This document shows, one piece after another, positions 45,119 to 56,035 of a DNA stretch of 64,000 nucleotides. Each line of letters opens with the position of its first letter. Position 1 is the stretch's first letter. Both the position numbers and the translations under genes were made by a program. The notes below the pieces were generated by a model. The model was not told the DNA's origin and searched no databases. It was given only the letters and a program-made list of their open reading frames with translations. Source of the stretch: Pseudomonas flavescens (lineage in GTDB: Bacteria; Pseudomonadota; Gammaproteobacteria; Pseudomonadales; Pseudomonadaceae); NCBI RefSeq assembly GCF_013408425.1, contig NZ_JACBYV010000001.1, forward strand, positions 1,488,001 to 1,552,000, given 5' to 3'.

Positions 45119-46961
45119 TCTGTCTGCACGCGCCGTGCGTGCCTACCCAGACCTCGATGCCCAGCCGAGCGACGTCACTCGCATCGACTCCGTGCGTGCC
45201 AGCCTGGCACGGGTGGTCAGTGAAATGGCTGCCTCCCACGCGCTGCTCAACTGCCTGATCAAGGAGTTCGCGCTGCCGGAGAACTGCGCACGTTATGCCT
45301 GGCCTTCCCATGTAAGAGGTATCGCACCCGCCAGCTACCTGCGCGCCATTCAGGGCAAGGGCATGCCACTGGTGATCGATCTGCCGCAAAGGCGGCAGTT
45401 TCTGGTGCTGGTGGATCGCCGCGATCCGCTCGGCAGCCAGCGTTACCTGAGCGACGTGTACACGCGCCAGGGCGATGCCGACTGGCGTTGCCCGCCGTTC
45501 GCCGAATTCGCCGCGCAACTGCTGGAGGCCTGCCAGCAACTGACCGGCTCGCGCAACGACGAATTGCTCGAACAGGTCATGCAGAGCCAGGGCGTTACCG
45601 CGGCCATCGTCGACAGCGCGCTGCAGGCGCAGGACCAGCACCCGCTGCGCGACTACCTGGCCAGCGAGCAGGGACTCTGGTTCGGCCACCCCAACCACCC
45701 GGCACCCAAGGCCCGGCTGTGGCCCGACCATCTGGGGCAGAAGACCTATGCTCCGGAGTTTCGCGCCCGGGTCGCGCTGCATGTTCTCGAAGTCCCCCGT
45801 GATGGCCTGCAGGTGCGCGGCAACGGCCTGAGCGATGAGCAGGTACTCGAAGGTTTCGCCAGCCAGGGCCTGGCACGCAGCGGGCGTGCGGCTATCTGTC
45901 TGCACCCGGTGCAGGCGCAGCTGTTTCTCGCCGACCCGCGGGTCAAGGCGCTGATCGCCCGTGGCGAGATCGTCGATCTCGGCCAGAAGGGCCCGTTGGC
46001 CAGCCCCACCGCCTCGATGCGTACCTGGTACGGCGAAGGCCGCGGTTATTTCCTCAAGGGCTCGCTCAACGTGCGCATCACCAACTGCGTGCGCAAGAAC
46101 GCCTGGTACGAACTGGACAGCGCCATGCTCATCGACCGTCTGTTCACGCGCCTGCAGCGCGAGCACAAGGCCAGCATCGGCGGCGCTACCCTGGTCAGCG
46201 AGCCGGGTTCGCTGAGCTGGGCCCCGGCGCAGAGCAGCGCCGATGACAGCCACTGGTTCCGCGAGCAGACCGGCGCCATCCTGCGCGAGAACTTCTGCCG
46301 CTACGCACCGCCTGAATCCTGCCTGATGGCGGGTACGCTGTTCGCCAGGGACCTGCAACTGCGGCCGCTGATCCATGGTTTCCTGCAGCAGGGATCGAAA
46401 AAGCCCAGCGACGACCATCTGCTGGGCTGGTTCGAGGCCTACCAGGCGCTGTTGCTGCGGCCGGTGCTGTCGCTGTTCTTCAATCACGGCGTGGTGCTCG
46501 AGCCGCACCTGCAGAACGCGGTACTGGTCCACGACAACGGCTGGCCAGCGCAATTGCTGCTGCGCGACTTCGAAGGCGTGAAGCTTACCGACGATCTGGG
46601 GGTGAGCTACATCGAAGAGGGCGTGCAAGAGCGCGTTCGCCAGTCGCTGACTTACTCGCGGCAGCAGGGCTGGAAGCGCATCAGCTACTGCCTGTTCGTC
46701 AACAACCTGTCCGAAGCGATCCTGGCACTGAGCTGGGACCGCCCGCACCTGGCGGCCAGCATGTGGCAACGGGTCGAGCGCCAGTTGTTCGCGCTGCGTG
46801 GTGAACTGGCACGGCCAGCACCGGAGCTGGACGCGCTGCTTGCCGGGGAACCGATAGCCTGCAAGACCAACCTCAAGGTGCGTCTCTCGGCCCAGGCCGA
46901 CCGGCATGCCGGTTACGTACAGATGGTGTGCCCGTGGGGCGAGGGGGCAGCCCATGGATAA
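45111..46961 (+). CDS. acsD: NIS siderophore synthetase (IucA/IucC family), citrate-activating
   Basis: The 616-residue protein shows family motifs [10 protein letters not shown] (nucleotide-binding region), [12 protein letters not shown], and [12 protein letters not shown] (catalytic region). AcsD of Dickeya activates citrate and couples it to the hydroxyl of L-serine or ethanolamine, the first condensation in achromobactin assembly. GGAGG at 45101-45105 overlaps one GTG (45105) and lies 5 bases before the next (45111), so 45111 is chosen. It overlaps acsF by 8 bp and acsE by 8 bp. Confidence 0.92.
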   Translation: MADLSARAVRAYPDLDAQPSDVTRIDSVRASLARVVSEMAASHALLNCLIKEFALPENCARYAWPSHVRGIAPASYLRAIQGKGMPLVIDLPQRRQFLVLVDRRDPLGSQRYLSDVYTRQGDADWRCPPFAEFAAQLLEACQQLTGSRNDELLEQVMQSQGVTAAIVDSALQAQDQHPLRDYLASEQGLWFGHPNHPAPKARLWPDHLGQKTYAPEFRARVALHVLEVPRDGLQVRGNGLSDEQVLEGFASQGLARSGRAAICLHPVQAQLFLADPRVKALIARGEIVDLGQKGPLASPTASMRTWYGEGRGYFLKGSLNVRITNCVRKNAWYELDSAMLIDRLFTRLQREHKASIGGATLVSEPGSLSWAPAQSSADDSHWFREQTGAILRENFCRYAPPESCLMAGTLFARDLQLRPLIHGFLQQGSKKPSDDHLLGWFEAYQALLLRPVLSLFFNHGVVLEPHLQNAVLVHDNGWPAQLLLRDFEGVKLTDDLGVSYIEEGVQERVRQSLTYSRQQGWKRISYCLFVNNLSEAILALSWDRPHLAASMWQRVERQLFALRGELARPAPELDALLAGEPIACKTNLKVRLSAQADRHAGYVQMVCPWGEGAAHG

Positions 46962-48168
46962 GCTGCCCACGACAGTGCTCGACGCCATCGAGCAGGCCCG
47001 CAGCCGCGCGGCGGATCCCCTGGCGGTGTTCGTCTACGACCTCGATGCACTGGCGCGGCATGTTCGCGAGGTGATGGCCGAGCTGCCAGCGGGCGTGGAG
47101 CTGTATTACGCGATCAAGGCCAACAGCGAGGCGCCGATTCTGCAGACGCTGTTGCCTCTGGTCGACGGCTTCGAGATCTCCTCCGGTGGCGAGATCGAGC
47201 GACTGCAAGCGGCCGCCAGCGACAAACCCTTCGTGTTTTCCGGCCCCGGCAAGCTGGACTCCGACCTGCGTGCGGCGCTGAACCATGGCGTGGCAGCGAT
47301 CCACGTCGAGAGTCTCGGCGAGATCGACCGCCTGCAACGCATCGGCGCAGAGCTCGGCCGTGTGCAGGCGGTGTTCATCCGCATCAATCCGGAACTGCCG
47401 GCCACGCTTTCCAGCCGCCTGGCCATGGCCGGCACCGCGACGCCTTTCGGGTTGGACGAGGCCGACGTGCCTGAAGCGATCAGACGGGTGGAAGCCTGCA
47501 GCCATCTGCGGCTGGAGGGCTTCCATGTGCATGCGATGTCCCATCAGCAGCAGGTGGAGCGCCACGAGCAGTTGCTCGATCTGTATCTGCAGCGCTGGAC
47601 GCAATGGAAGGCCCTGGCCACGCGGCCTGGGACGATCACTCACCTGAACGTCGGCGGTGGCATCGGGGTGGACTACCTGAGCCGCGAGCGGTTCGACTGG
47701 GCGCGGCTGTGCCGCCACCTCGAGCAACGCCTTGGCGAATTGCGCGACGCGCCGCTGGTACGCTTCGAGCCGGGGCGCTTCATCAGTGCGTTCTGCGGCT
47801 ACTACGCCATCGAGGTGCTGGACGCCAAATCCAGCCACGGCCAGCATTTTCTGGTCTGCCGCGGCGGCACCCACCAGTTCCGCCTGCCGGTCGCCCAGGG
47901 CCATGACCACCCGGTGATCCATCTGCCAGCGACAGGCCGTGCACCGAGCGGTGCGCCTCGGCCATGGACCATCGTCGGCCAGCTGTGTACACCCAAGGAC
48001 GTGCTCAGCCGTGGTCGCCAACTGGTCGATGCCGCCGTGGGCGATCTGCTGGTGCTGCCGCTGGCCGGTGCCTACGGCTACAACATCTCGCATGCCGATT
48101 TCCTCTGTCATCCGCGGCCTGAACAGCTGTTCATCAGGGCCGAGGGCCGCCGCGGAGGTGCTGGATGA
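46954..48168 (+). CDS. acsE: PLP-dependent decarboxylase of achromobactin biosynthesis
   Basis: The 404-residue fold-type III decarboxylase (diaminopimelate/ornithine family) has the PLP lysine in YYAIKANSE (Lys55), glycine-rich THLNVGGGIGVDY and the second-subunit cysteine region QLCTPKDVLSRG. It is thought to decarboxylate the serine carried on citrate to the ethanolamine unit. The ATG at 46954 follows GAGGGGG and overlaps acsD by 8 bp. Confidence 0.9.
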   Translation: MDKLPTTVLDAIEQARSRAADPLAVFVYDLDALARHVREVMAELPAGVELYYAIKANSEAPILQTLLPLVDGFEISSGGEIERLQAAASDKPFVFSGPGKLDSDLRAALNHGVAAIHVESLGEIDRLQRIGAELGRVQAVFIRINPELPATLSSRLAMAGTATPFGLDEADVPEAIRRVEACSHLRLEGFHVHAMSHQQQVERHEQLLDLYLQRWTQWKALATRPGTITHLNVGGGIGVDYLSRERFDWARLCRHLEQRLGELRDAPLVRFEPGRFISAFCGYYAIEVLDAKSSHGQHFLVCRGGTHQFRLPVAQGHDHPVIHLPATGRAPSGAPRPWTIVGQLCTPKDVLSRGRQLVDAAVGDLLVLPLAGAYGYNISHADFLCHPRPEQLFIRAEGRRGGAG

Positions 48169-49622
48169 TGGCGCCGGCACGGGCTCCCGTCGTGGCGTCG
48201 CGCCGGCTGGTAGTGGTCGCCGTGATCCTCGGTACCACCACCGTGAGCCTCAACAACACTTCGCTGAATCCGGCATTGCCGGCCTTCATCGAGGCGTTCG
48301 AGCTGGGCCCGGTGATGGCCACCTGGATAGTCGCCGCCTTCATGGTGAGCATGGGCATGACCATGCCGCTGACCGGCTACCTGGCGCAGCGCGTGGGCCG
48401 CAAGCTCATGTACCTGGCCGGCCTGGCGCTGTTCGTGGCGGGCTCGCTGCTGGGCGCCATGGCCGACTCCATCGCCTGGGTGATCACCGCGCGGGTGGTG
48501 CAGGGCATCGCCAGCGGGCTGATGATTCCGCTGTCGCTGGCGATCATCTTTTCGGTCTATCCGAAAGGCGAGCGGGGTGCGGTCACCGGCCTCTGGGGCG
48601 CTGCGGTGATGCTCGCGCCTGCGGTCGGGCCACTGTGCGGCAGCCTGGTGCTGCAGGGTTACGACTGGCGTGCGCTGTTCCTGGTCAACGTCCCCATCGG
48701 TCTGCTGGCCTTCGGCCTGGGCGTCAACGTGCTACCGAGGAACGAGGCGGGGGCGGGCAAGCCGTTCGATCTGACCGGCTACCTGCTGGTCGCGGTCGGT
48801 ATCGGCGTGCTCATGCTCACCGTGGGGCAACTTCGCCACATGCAGGCCCTGCAGGATCCGCTCAACCTGCTCGGTCTGCTGCTGGCGGCGGCTTGCCTGC
48901 TGGGGTTCGTCAGGCATCAGTTGCGCCACACGGCGCCCCTGCTGGAGCTGCGTATCTTCGCCCTGAAAGGCTACCGGTCGAGTGTGATCATCGCCGTGGT
49001 GCAATCCATCGGCATGTTCGAGTGTCTGGTGCTGGTGCCGCTGCTGGTGCAGATGGTGATGGGCCACAGTGCCATCTGGACCGGTATCGCGCTGCTCTGC
49101 ACCGCCTTGTCGGCGAGCTTGTTCGGTCACTACGGCGGCAGGCTGCTCGATCGCCATGGGCCGCGGGGCATCGTTTCGCTCGGCTTGTTGCTGACCGGCC
49201 TGGCGACCTTCGCCCTGGGCACCGTCGACCACGATGTCGGGATGTTGGCCATCTGCATGCTGATGGTGGTACGCGGTGCCGGCCTGGGGCTGTCCTACAT
49301 GCCGGTGACCACCGCCGGGCTGGACGTGCTGCCCGAGGCGCTGATCACACAGGGCGCGGCGATGAACAACATCTCGCGCCGTCTGCTGTCGTCACTGGCC
49401 ATCGTACTGGCCTCGTTGTGGCTGCAGATTCGCCTCGGCGATGAGTGGGGCGCGGTGCATACCGGGGCAGCCCAGGCCGGTACGGCCAGCGCCATCGGCG
49501 AAGTGTTCATCGCCACCGCGGTTTTGATCCTGCTTGCGCTGCCGTTCGCCTGGCGCTTTCCGCATTCCCCTTCCAACGACCCGGTCGAGCAAGGCTCGGC
49601 CCTGTCCGAACACCGTTCATGA
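48165..49622 (+). CDS. MFS transporter (DHA2-like), probable siderophore exporter
   Basis: The 485-residue protein has about 14 hydrophobic segments and the MFS motif GYLAQRVGRKLMYLAG after the second, with SGLMIPLSLAIIFSVYPKGE as in drug/H+ antiporters. It occupies the position of yhcA in the Dickeya achromobactin cluster and probably exports the siderophore. It starts with a 4-bp overlap with acsE. Confidence 0.9.
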   Translation: MMAPARAPVVASRRLVVVAVILGTTTVSLNNTSLNPALPAFIEAFELGPVMATWIVAAFMVSMGMTMPLTGYLAQRVGRKLMYLAGLALFVAGSLLGAMADSIAWVITARVVQGIASGLMIPLSLAIIFSVYPKGERGAVTGLWGAAVMLAPAVGPLCGSLVLQGYDWRALFLVNVPIGLLAFGLGVNVLPRNEAGAGKPFDLTGYLLVAVGIGVLMLTVGQLRHMQALQDPLNLLGLLLAAACLLGFVRHQLRHTAPLLELRIFALKGYRSSVIIAVVQSIGMFECLVLVPLLVQMVMGHSAIWTGIALLCTALSASLFGHYGGRLLDRHGPRGIVSLGLLLTGLATFALGTVDHDVGMLAICMLMVVRGAGLGLSYMPVTTAGLDVLPEALITQGAAMNNISRRLLSSLAIVLASLWLQIRLGDEWGAVHTGAAQAGTASAIGEVFIATAVLILLALPFAWRFPHSPSNDPVEQGSALSEHRS

Positions 49623-49633
49623 GGTGTCTATCC

Positions 49634-51502
49634 ATGTCTTCCTTTTCTCCACTTCGTTTGCCCGAACTCATCGCCCATGCCCACGGCTGGCTGACTCCAG
49701 CGGACCCTCAGCGCTACCGCCAGGTGTCGCAACGGGTGATCGGGCAACTGCTGCAAACCCTGCTCTTCGAAGATGTCCTGAGCTATCGCTGCGAGCCACT
49801 CGCAGACGGCCGCCAGCGCTTCATCGTCGAAGGGCGCGATGAGCAGGCGCAGGCCGTGGTCGAGTACCGCTGCCTGGGGCTGCTCAGCGACAGTTTCGCC
49901 ATCATCCGCCTGGATCCGGCCACCCTGCAGCGTGTCGATGCCCAGGGCCAGACCAGCCAGCCGGATCTGCACCAGGCGCTGGCGGAACTGCTTGGCGCCC
50001 TGGCCGACGGCCCGCACATGCCACGCTTCATTCAGGAACTGGAGCAGACGCTGCTCAAGGATCTGCAGTCGCGCACCCAGAGCTACCGGCCCGCCGCAGC
50101 GCCGCACACCCTGGATGCCGATACCCTGGAGCGGCATTTCATGGATGCCCACAGCTACCACCCTTGCTACAAGTCGCGCATCGGCTTTTCCCTGGACGAC
50201 AACCGTCGTTACGGCCCCGAGTTCGGCCAGCCGCTGGCCGTGGTCTGGCTGGGTATCGCCCGGCAGCTGGGTTCCGCCAATGGCTCGCGGGGTGTGGATC
50301 TGCAGGCGTTCCTGACGGATGCATTCGGTCAGCAGCGCTGGGCCGAGATCGACCGCGCATTGGCCGAGCAGGGCCGCTCTCTGGACGATTACTGGCCGAT
50401 CCCCGTGCACCCCTGGCAGTGGGAGCAGGTCATCGTGCCGACCTTCCAGGCCGAGCTGGCGAGTGGCGAGCTGCTTTACCTCGGCACCTCGGCGGCCGAT
50501 TACCGGGCTCAGCAGTCGATCCGCACGCTGGCCAACGTCGAGGAGCCCACCAAGCCCTACGTGAAGCTCGCGCTGAGCATGACCAATACCTCCAGCACGC
50601 GCATTCTGGCGCGGCACACGGTGATGAACGGGCCGATCATCAACGACTGGCTGCAACAGCTGATCGCCACCGACGCCACGGCCCGGGAACTGGGTTTCGT
50701 GGTGCTTGGCGAGGTCGCCGGGGTGAGTTTCGACTACGCCCAACTGCCGACCATCCGGCAAAGCCAGGCCTACGGGACCCTCGGTGCGATCTGGCGGGAG
50801 AACCTCAATACGTACCTGAAACCGGGCGAGCAGGGAGTGCCTTTCAATGGCCTCAGCCATGTCGAGAACCGCTACGACGAAGGTGACCAGCAGCCCTTCA
50901 TCGATGCCTGGATCGCCCGCCATGGCCTGCACGCCTGGGTGCAGCAACTGCTGCGGGTCAGCGTGGCGCCCATCGTGCACATGCTCTATGCCGAAGGCAT
51001 CGGCATGGAGTCCCACGGCCAGAACATCGTGTTGATCCACCGTGACGGCTGGCCAGAGCGTATCGCCCTCAAGGACTTCCATGACGGCGTGCGCTACTCG
51101 CCTGCGCACCTGGCCCGCCCGCACCTGGCGCCGCACCTGGTGCCGCTGCCCGAGAGTCACGCGCGGCTGAACCGCAACTCGTTCATCCTCACCGAGGATG
51201 TCGATGCGGTGCGGGATTTTTCCTGCGATGCGTTCTTCTTCATCTGCCTGGCCGAGCTGGCGATCTTCCTGCGTCAGCACTATGGGCTGGAAGAGGGCGA
51301 GTTCTGGCGCATGACCGCCGTCGTGGTGCTCGACTACCAGCGCGAGCACCCGCAACACGCAGCGCGTTTCGCGGTGTTCGACGTGTTCGCCGCCGAGTAC
51401 GAAGTGGAGGAACTGACCAAGCGCCGGCTGCTCGGTGACGGTGAGCGACGCTTCAAGCGGGTGCCCAATCCACTGCACATCCATGGGCCACGCACATGCT
51501 GA
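49634..51502 (+). CDS. acsC: NIS siderophore synthetase (IucA/IucC family)
   Basis: The 622-residue protein has the canonical motifs SYHPCYKSRIGF (ATP binding), PVHPWQWEQV, TSSTRILARHT and ESHGQNIVLIH. It catalyses one of the later condensations, probably adding diaminobutyrate to the citryl intermediate; the exact step is from the literature on this family and not visible here. The ATG at 49634 has GAGGTG 7 bases upstream; an ATG at 49619, overlapping the MFS stop, is an alternative. Confidence 0.91.
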   Translation: MSSFSPLRLPELIAHAHGWLTPADPQRYRQVSQRVIGQLLQTLLFEDVLSYRCEPLADGRQRFIVEGRDEQAQAVVEYRCLGLLSDSFAIIRLDPATLQRVDAQGQTSQPDLHQALAELLGALADGPHMPRFIQELEQTLLKDLQSRTQSYRPAAAPHTLDADTLERHFMDAHSYHPCYKSRIGFSLDDNRRYGPEFGQPLAVVWLGIARQLGSANGSRGVDLQAFLTDAFGQQRWAEIDRALAEQGRSLDDYWPIPVHPWQWEQVIVPTFQAELASGELLYLGTSAADYRAQQSIRTLANVEEPTKPYVKLALSMTNTSSTRILARHTVMNGPIINDWLQQLIATDATARELGFVVLGEVAGVSFDYAQLPTIRQSQAYGTLGAIWRENLNTYLKPGEQGVPFNGLSHVENRYDEGDQQPFIDAWIARHGLHAWVQQLLRVSVAPIVHMLYAEGIGMESHGQNIVLIHRDGWPERIALKDFHDGVRYSPAHLARPHLAPHLVPLPESHARLNRNSFILTEDVDAVRDFSCDAFFFICLAELAIFLRQHYGLEEGEFWRMTAVVVLDYQREHPQHAARFAVFDVFAAEYEVEELTKRRLLGDGERRFKRVPNPLHIHGPRTC

Positions 51503-52269
51503 GAACCAATCGACTCAAGGCGCAACTGGCCGCGGGCGAGGGGACCCGTGGCCTGATCGCGTCGATTCCCTCGCCGGCATCCATCGAGCTGATCGCCGAA
51601 GCCGGCTACGACTTCGTGATCATCGATCTGGAGCATGTGCTGATCAACCCGGAAACCGTCGAGCACATGATCCGCACCGCCGAGAGCTATGGGCTCACGC
51701 CCCTGGTGCGGGTGCCGGACTTCGACCGCAAACGCATGCTGCGGCTGCTCGACGGCGGCGCCCAGGGCATCGTTCTGCCCCAGGTGGAACGGCCGGAAGA
51801 CCTGAGCGCGGCGATCCGCGCCTGCAAGTACCACCCGCTGGGCGAGCGCAGCCTGAATGCCGGTCGTCCCGGTGCCTTCGGCAAGGCCAGCCTGGCCGAG
51901 TACGTCACCCAGGCCAACGGCCAGATCATGGTCGTGGCCATGATCGAGAGCGTCGAGGGCGTGCGGCGTGCCGCCGAGCTGGCCGCAGTGCCGGGGCTGG
52001 ACATGATCCTCGAAGGCGCTGCCGATCTTTCCCAGTCGTTCGGCACGCCCTGGCGTATCGACCAGCCCGCCGTGCAGGAAGCGCTGATCGATACCTGGCG
52101 CGCTGCCCAGGCTGCCGGCATCCCGTACTGCGCCATACCACGCCAGCCCGATGACCACCTGCGGTGGCTCGAACGCGGCGTCAATACCTTCGTGCTGGGC
52201 GACGAACGCGGCATCGCGTTCCGCGCCCTCCAGGCCAGACTGGCCGCCACCTCGACGAGAGGAAACTGA
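51496..52269 (+). CDS. acsB: HpcH/HpaI aldolase/citrate lyase-family protein
   Basis: The 257-residue TIM-barrel protein has EAGYDFVIIDLEHVLINPET (metal and active-site region), QGIVLPQVERPEDL and MIESVEGVRRAAEL. The family performs metal-dependent retro-aldol cleavage of 2-oxo acids. In achromobactin clusters it is called AcsB and is presumed to make or modify a carboxylic acid building block; the step is unresolved. The ATG at 51496 overlaps the acsC end by 7 bp. Confidence 0.9.
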   Translation: MLRTNRLKAQLAAGEGTRGLIASIPSPASIELIAEAGYDFVIIDLEHVLINPETVEHMIRTAESYGLTPLVRVPDFDRKRMLRLLDGGAQGIVLPQVERPEDLSAAIRACKYHPLGERSLNAGRPGAFGKASLAEYVTQANGQIMVVAMIESVEGVRRAAELAAVPGLDMILEGAADLSQSFGTPWRIDQPAVQEALIDTWRAAQAAGIPYCAIPRQPDDHLRWLERGVNTFVLGDERGIAFRALQARLAATSTRGN

Positions 52270-52273
52270 TCTC

Positions 52274-54145
52274 ATGACCATCACCAAGCAAGCCATCGCC
52301 AACGATCTGGTGATGCAGGACCTGATCGACTGCCTGCTCGCCGAAGACTTCTTCGGCACCCTCGACGCCAACCTGACCGAGCCTGCCGCCTGGCGTGCCG
52401 CTCAGCCCGACTCGCCGCTCGCCAGCGTGGAGGCGCCGCACAAGATCTGGCACTGGCACTACGACGCGGCCGAGCAGCGCGGCCTGGCGGTCGCCCTGCG
52501 GGCCGGCATCACCCAGGCCTGGGAGAAGGTGCCGGGAACCCCGGTGCTCGACGTGCAGGGCGGCAGCACCCGGCTGCTGAGCCCCGATGCGTTCATGGCT
52601 CTGGCCCTCAAGGGTGTGAAAGTCGATGCGGTCGACAACGACAAGGGCATCGAGCTGTTCATGGACGTGCTGCGTACCAGCGTCCGGCAGACCGCGCTGT
52701 CACTCGACCATCAGGTGCCTACGGGCGGCCTGCTGGAGAAGGACGGTGCCGCATTCTTCCTGGCCATGGAACAGTGGGGCTCGCTGCGCGACCGCCCGTT
52801 CCATCCCCTGGCCAAGGCCAAGCAGGGCCTGGACGATGCCCAGTACCGGCAGTATCAGGCGGAGTTCGACCAGCCACTGGCGCTCAACTGGGTGGCCGTG
52901 GCCAAGGGCGGTCTGACCTTTGGCGATGGCGTCGACGGCCTGGACAGCTGCCAGCCAGCCCACTACATCCTCGATACCGAGCAGCGCGCAGACCTGGATG
53001 CCGAATTGCGCGCCCTCGGCCTCGCTGACAGCCATGTCGCCCTGCCTGTGCACCCCTGGCAACTGGAGCGGGTGCTGCCTGCGCAACTCGGCGGCGCATT
53101 CGAGCGGGGTGATTGTCACCGTCTGAACTTCCAGAAGGGCAGCTTCAACCCCACGTCCTCCCTGCGTTCACTGGCTTGCGCGGCGGCGCCGGCCGATCAC
53201 ATCAAGCTGCCGATGGCCGTGTATTCGCTGGGCGCCTCCCGTTATCTGCCCGCCGTGAAGATGATCAACGGCGGGCTGAGCGAAGCGTTGCTGCGCCAGG
53301 GCCGGGAGCGTGACGAGGTGCTGCGAGAAACCCTGCACATCTGCGACGAAAGCAAATGGTGGGGGTACATGCCTGACGGCGGCACATTGTTCGACGAGGC
53401 GCCGCGGCACCTCTCGGCCATGGTCCGTGGCTATCCGCCGAAACTGCTCGCGGACCCCGCCAAGCGCCTGCTGCCCATGGCCGCGCTGGGCACACCGTTG
53501 CAGGACAGCGACCGGCATTTCTTCGACGACTGCATCCGCCAGCGCGGTCTGCCTGCGGGCCCGTCCTCGGTGCTGCAGTTGTTCGGCGAGTTGTGCGAGC
53601 TGTTCTTCGACGTCAACCTGCGCATGTTCCGCCTCGGCATGCTGGGCGAGGTACACGGCCAGAACGCGGTGCTGGTGTATGACGCGGGCACGGTCAGCGG
53701 CCTGCTGCTGCGTGACCATGACTCGCTGCGCCTGTACGTGCCCTGGCTGGAGCGCAATGGCATGCTCGACCCGCAGTACCGGATCAAGAAGGGCCACGCC
53801 CAGACGCTCTACCACGAGCGCCCCGAGGATCTGCTGTTCTGGCTGCAGACGCTGGGCATCCAGGTCAACCTGCGCGGTATCATCGACACCCTGGAGCGAG
53901 TCTACGACGTGCCGGCCGTACAGGCCTGGCGTGTGCTGCGTGACGCGCTGAACGGACGAATCGCCGCCGTGCCGTTCGACGACCAGGCCCGTGCCGTGTT
54001 GCGTGGCCAGTTGTTCGAGTCCGCCACCTGGCCGCAGAAACTCCTGCTGCGCCCGATGATCGAACGAGCCGGTGGGCCGGGCAGCATGCCGTTCGGCAAG
54101 GGGCTAGTCGTCAATCCATTGAATAGGATCGAGCTTGGAAGGTAA
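52274..54145 (+). CDS. acsA: NIS siderophore synthetase (IucA/IucC family)
   Basis: The 623-residue protein has FHPLAKAKQGL (ATP region), LPVHPWQLERVLP, NPTSSLRSLAC and EVHGQNAVLVYD. With AcsC and AcsD it completes the set of three NIS synthetases needed for achromobactin, and probably installs the 2-oxoglutarate-derived units. The ATG at 52274 has GAGAGGAAA upstream. An upstream in-frame extension into acsB has no domain content. Confidence 0.91.
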   Translation: MTITKQAIANDLVMQDLIDCLLAEDFFGTLDANLTEPAAWRAAQPDSPLASVEAPHKIWHWHYDAAEQRGLAVALRAGITQAWEKVPGTPVLDVQGGSTRLLSPDAFMALALKGVKVDAVDNDKGIELFMDVLRTSVRQTALSLDHQVPTGGLLEKDGAAFFLAMEQWGSLRDRPFHPLAKAKQGLDDAQYRQYQAEFDQPLALNWVAVAKGGLTFGDGVDGLDSCQPAHYILDTEQRADLDAELRALGLADSHVALPVHPWQLERVLPAQLGGAFERGDCHRLNFQKGSFNPTSSLRSLACAAAPADHIKLPMAVYSLGASRYLPAVKMINGGLSEALLRQGRERDEVLRETLHICDESKWWGYMPDGGTLFDEAPRHLSAMVRGYPPKLLADPAKRLLPMAALGTPLQDSDRHFFDDCIRQRGLPAGPSSVLQLFGELCELFFDVNLRMFRLGMLGEVHGQNAVLVYDAGTVSGLLLRDHDSLRLYVPWLERNGMLDPQYRIKKGHAQTLYHERPEDLLFWLQTLGIQVNLRGIIDTLERVYDVPAVQAWRVLRDALNGRIAAVPFDDQARAVLRGQLFESATWPQKLLLRPMIERAGGPGSMPFGKGLVVNPLNRIELGR

Positions 54146-55049
54146 TAAGGGATCGTTGTCCAGGCGCACGTTGATGCGCCTGTCCCTGGGAGCTCTCGCT
54201 GCAGGTGCAATCCCTCTGGCCAAGGCCGGGCCTGCACCGCAGCGCGTCATCAGCTTGTTTCAGGGCGCCACCGATACCGCGGTGGCGCTCGGCATTCGGC
54301 CGGCTGGCGTAGTCGATTCGTGGAGCGAGAAGCCCATGTATCGCTACCTGCGTCCAGCCCTGGCAGGCGTGCCCCATGTCGGCCTGGAAACCCAGCCGAG
54401 TCTGGAGGACATCGCCTTGCTCGCGCCGGATCTGATCGTCGCCTCGCGGTTTCGCCACGAGCGGATCCAGGGGTTGCTCGAACAGCTGTGCCCAGTGGTG
54501 ATGCTGGACGAGGTTTTCGAATTTCAGAAGACCCTGCGCGTGATGGGTGCCGCCACCGCGCGCAGGGTCGAGGCGGATGCCCTGCAGGCGAGCTGGGACG
54601 CACGCATCGCTGCGCTCGGGGCTCGTCTGCAGGCGTATTTCGGCGAGCGCTGGCCGCTCAGCGTGTCGGTACTGGATGTTCGCGAGGATCACTTGCGCAG
54701 CTACCTGCCCGACAGCTTCGCCGGCAGCGTGCTCGGCCAGCTCGGTTTCGTGTGGAACGAGCAGGGCCGCAATGCACAGGGCGTGTCCATCAAGCTCAGC
54801 AGTCGGGAAAGCCTGCCGGTGGTGGATGCCGACGTGTTCTTCGTCTTCGGGCGTGCCGACAGCCCGGGCGTACAGCGTCACTACCAGAGCCTGACCGCGC
54901 ATCCGCTGTGGCAGCGCATGGCGGCGCCCCAGGCAGGGCGGGTCTGGTGGGTGGATGGGGTGGCGTGGATCTTCTCCGGCGGCATTCTCGGCGCCAATCG
55001 CATGCTCGACGATATCGAACGCACGATTCTGCAGGGCGGCCAGTCATGA
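54135..55049 (+). CDS. cbrA: Ferric-siderophore periplasmic binding protein (FecB/CbrA-like)
   Basis: The 304-residue type III binding protein has a twin-arginine signal ([20 protein letters not shown]) and binding lobes [20 protein letters not shown] and [12 protein letters not shown]. It carries the ferric siderophore to CbrBC. Start choice is uncertain: TTG at 54135, inside the acsA end, or TTG at 54156; both keep the twin-arginine motif, whereas the ATG at 54174 would lose it. Confidence 0.88.
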   Translation: MEGNKGSLSRRTLMRLSLGALAAGAIPLAKAGPAPQRVISLFQGATDTAVALGIRPAGVVDSWSEKPMYRYLRPALAGVPHVGLETQPSLEDIALLAPDLIVASRFRHERIQGLLEQLCPVVMLDEVFEFQKTLRVMGAATARRVEADALQASWDARIAALGARLQAYFGERWPLSVSVLDVREDHLRSYLPDSFAGSVLGQLGFVWNEQGRNAQGVSIKLSSRESLPVVDADVFFVFGRADSPGVQRHYQSLTAHPLWQRMAAPQAGRVWWVDGVAWIFSGGILGANRMLDDIERTILQGGQS

Positions 55050-56035
55050 GCGGCGCCGTCAAACTCGGCATCGCGCTGCTGATGCTGCTGGCCTGCTGTG
55101 CGCTGAGCCTGTCCATCGGCGCCAGCTGGATCGCGCCACGCACGGTGTTCGCCGCGCTGCTGCATGCCGACCCGCTGAACATCGAGCAACTGCTGGTCAG
55201 CACCACACGGTTGTCGCGCACGCTGATGGCGGTGGTGGTCGGGGCCAGCCTGGCGGTGGCCGGCGCACTGATGCAGGCCATGACCCGCAACCCGCTGGCG
55301 TCGCCGGGGCTGTTCGGCATCAATGCCGGGGCCACTTTTTCGCTGATTCTCTGCCTGTCGCTGTTTTCCATCAGTTCTCCCGAGCAATGGCTGTGGAGCG
55401 CCTTCGTCGGTGCGGCGGTGGCCGGGGCGTTGGTGTGGCTGGTGGGCAATAGCGGGCAGGGTGCGCTCAATCCGTTGCGCATGGTGCTCGCCGGTGCGGC
55501 GATCACCGCGTTGTTCACCGCCTTCAGCCAGGCACTGCTGGTGATCGATCAACAGGGCCTGGACACGGTGCTGTTCTGGCTGGCCGGTTCGCTCAGCGAG
55601 CGCAGCCTGGAAACCGCTCAGCCGTTGCTGATCTGCGCGCTGCTGGCCTTGCTGGTCGCCTGCCTGCTCGGTGCCCAGGTCAACGTGCTCAACGCCGGTG
55701 TACAGATCGCCATCGGCCTGGGCCAGCGTACCGGGCTGATTCGCCTGCAACTGGGCGTGCTGGTGGTGATGCTGGCCGGTAGCGCGGTGGCGCTGGCCGG
55801 TAGCATCGGTTTCATCGGCCTGATCGTGCCGCACGTGGTCCGTCGTCTGATCGGCATCGACCACCGGGTGATGCTGCCCGGCTGCGCGCTGCTCGGGGCC
55901 ACGCTGCTGCTGGTAGCCGACATCCTGGCCCGGGTGGTGATTCTCCCGCAGGAAGTGCCGGTCGGGGTGATGACGGCGCTGTTCGGTGCGCCGTTCTTCA
56001 TTGCCCTGGCCAGGCGTGGAGGCCGCAATGCTTGA
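55046..56035 (+). CDS. cbrB: Ferric-siderophore ABC transporter permease (FecCD family), first subunit
   Basis: The 329-residue permease has about ten hydrophobic segments. Family motifs include [20 protein letters not shown] and [14 protein letters not shown], with [19 protein letters not shown] near the ATPase contact. The start overlaps the cbrA stop (ATGA). It pairs with the product at 56028. Confidence 0.92.
   Translation: MSGAVKLGIALLMLLACCALSLSIGASWIAPRTVFAALLHADPLNIEQLLVSTTRLSRTLMAVVVGASLAVAGALMQAMTRNPLASPGLFGINAGATFSLILCLSLFSISSPEQWLWSAFVGAAVAGALVWLVGNSGQGALNPLRMVLAGAAITALFTAFSQALLVIDQQGLDTVLFWLAGSLSERSLETAQPLLICALLALLVACLLGAQVNVLNAGVQIAIGLGQRTGLIRLQLGVLVVMLAGSAVALAGSIGFIGLIVPHVVRRLIGIDHRVMLPGCALLGATLLLVADILARVVILPQEVPVGVMTALFGAPFFIALARRGGRNA

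Noticed and set aside
45036..46988. Long minus-strand open frame opposite acsD
   Set aside because: Shadow frame in GC-rich DNA without domain content; the plus strand has all NIS synthetase motifs. The same applies to the long minus frame opposite acsC at 49628-51484.
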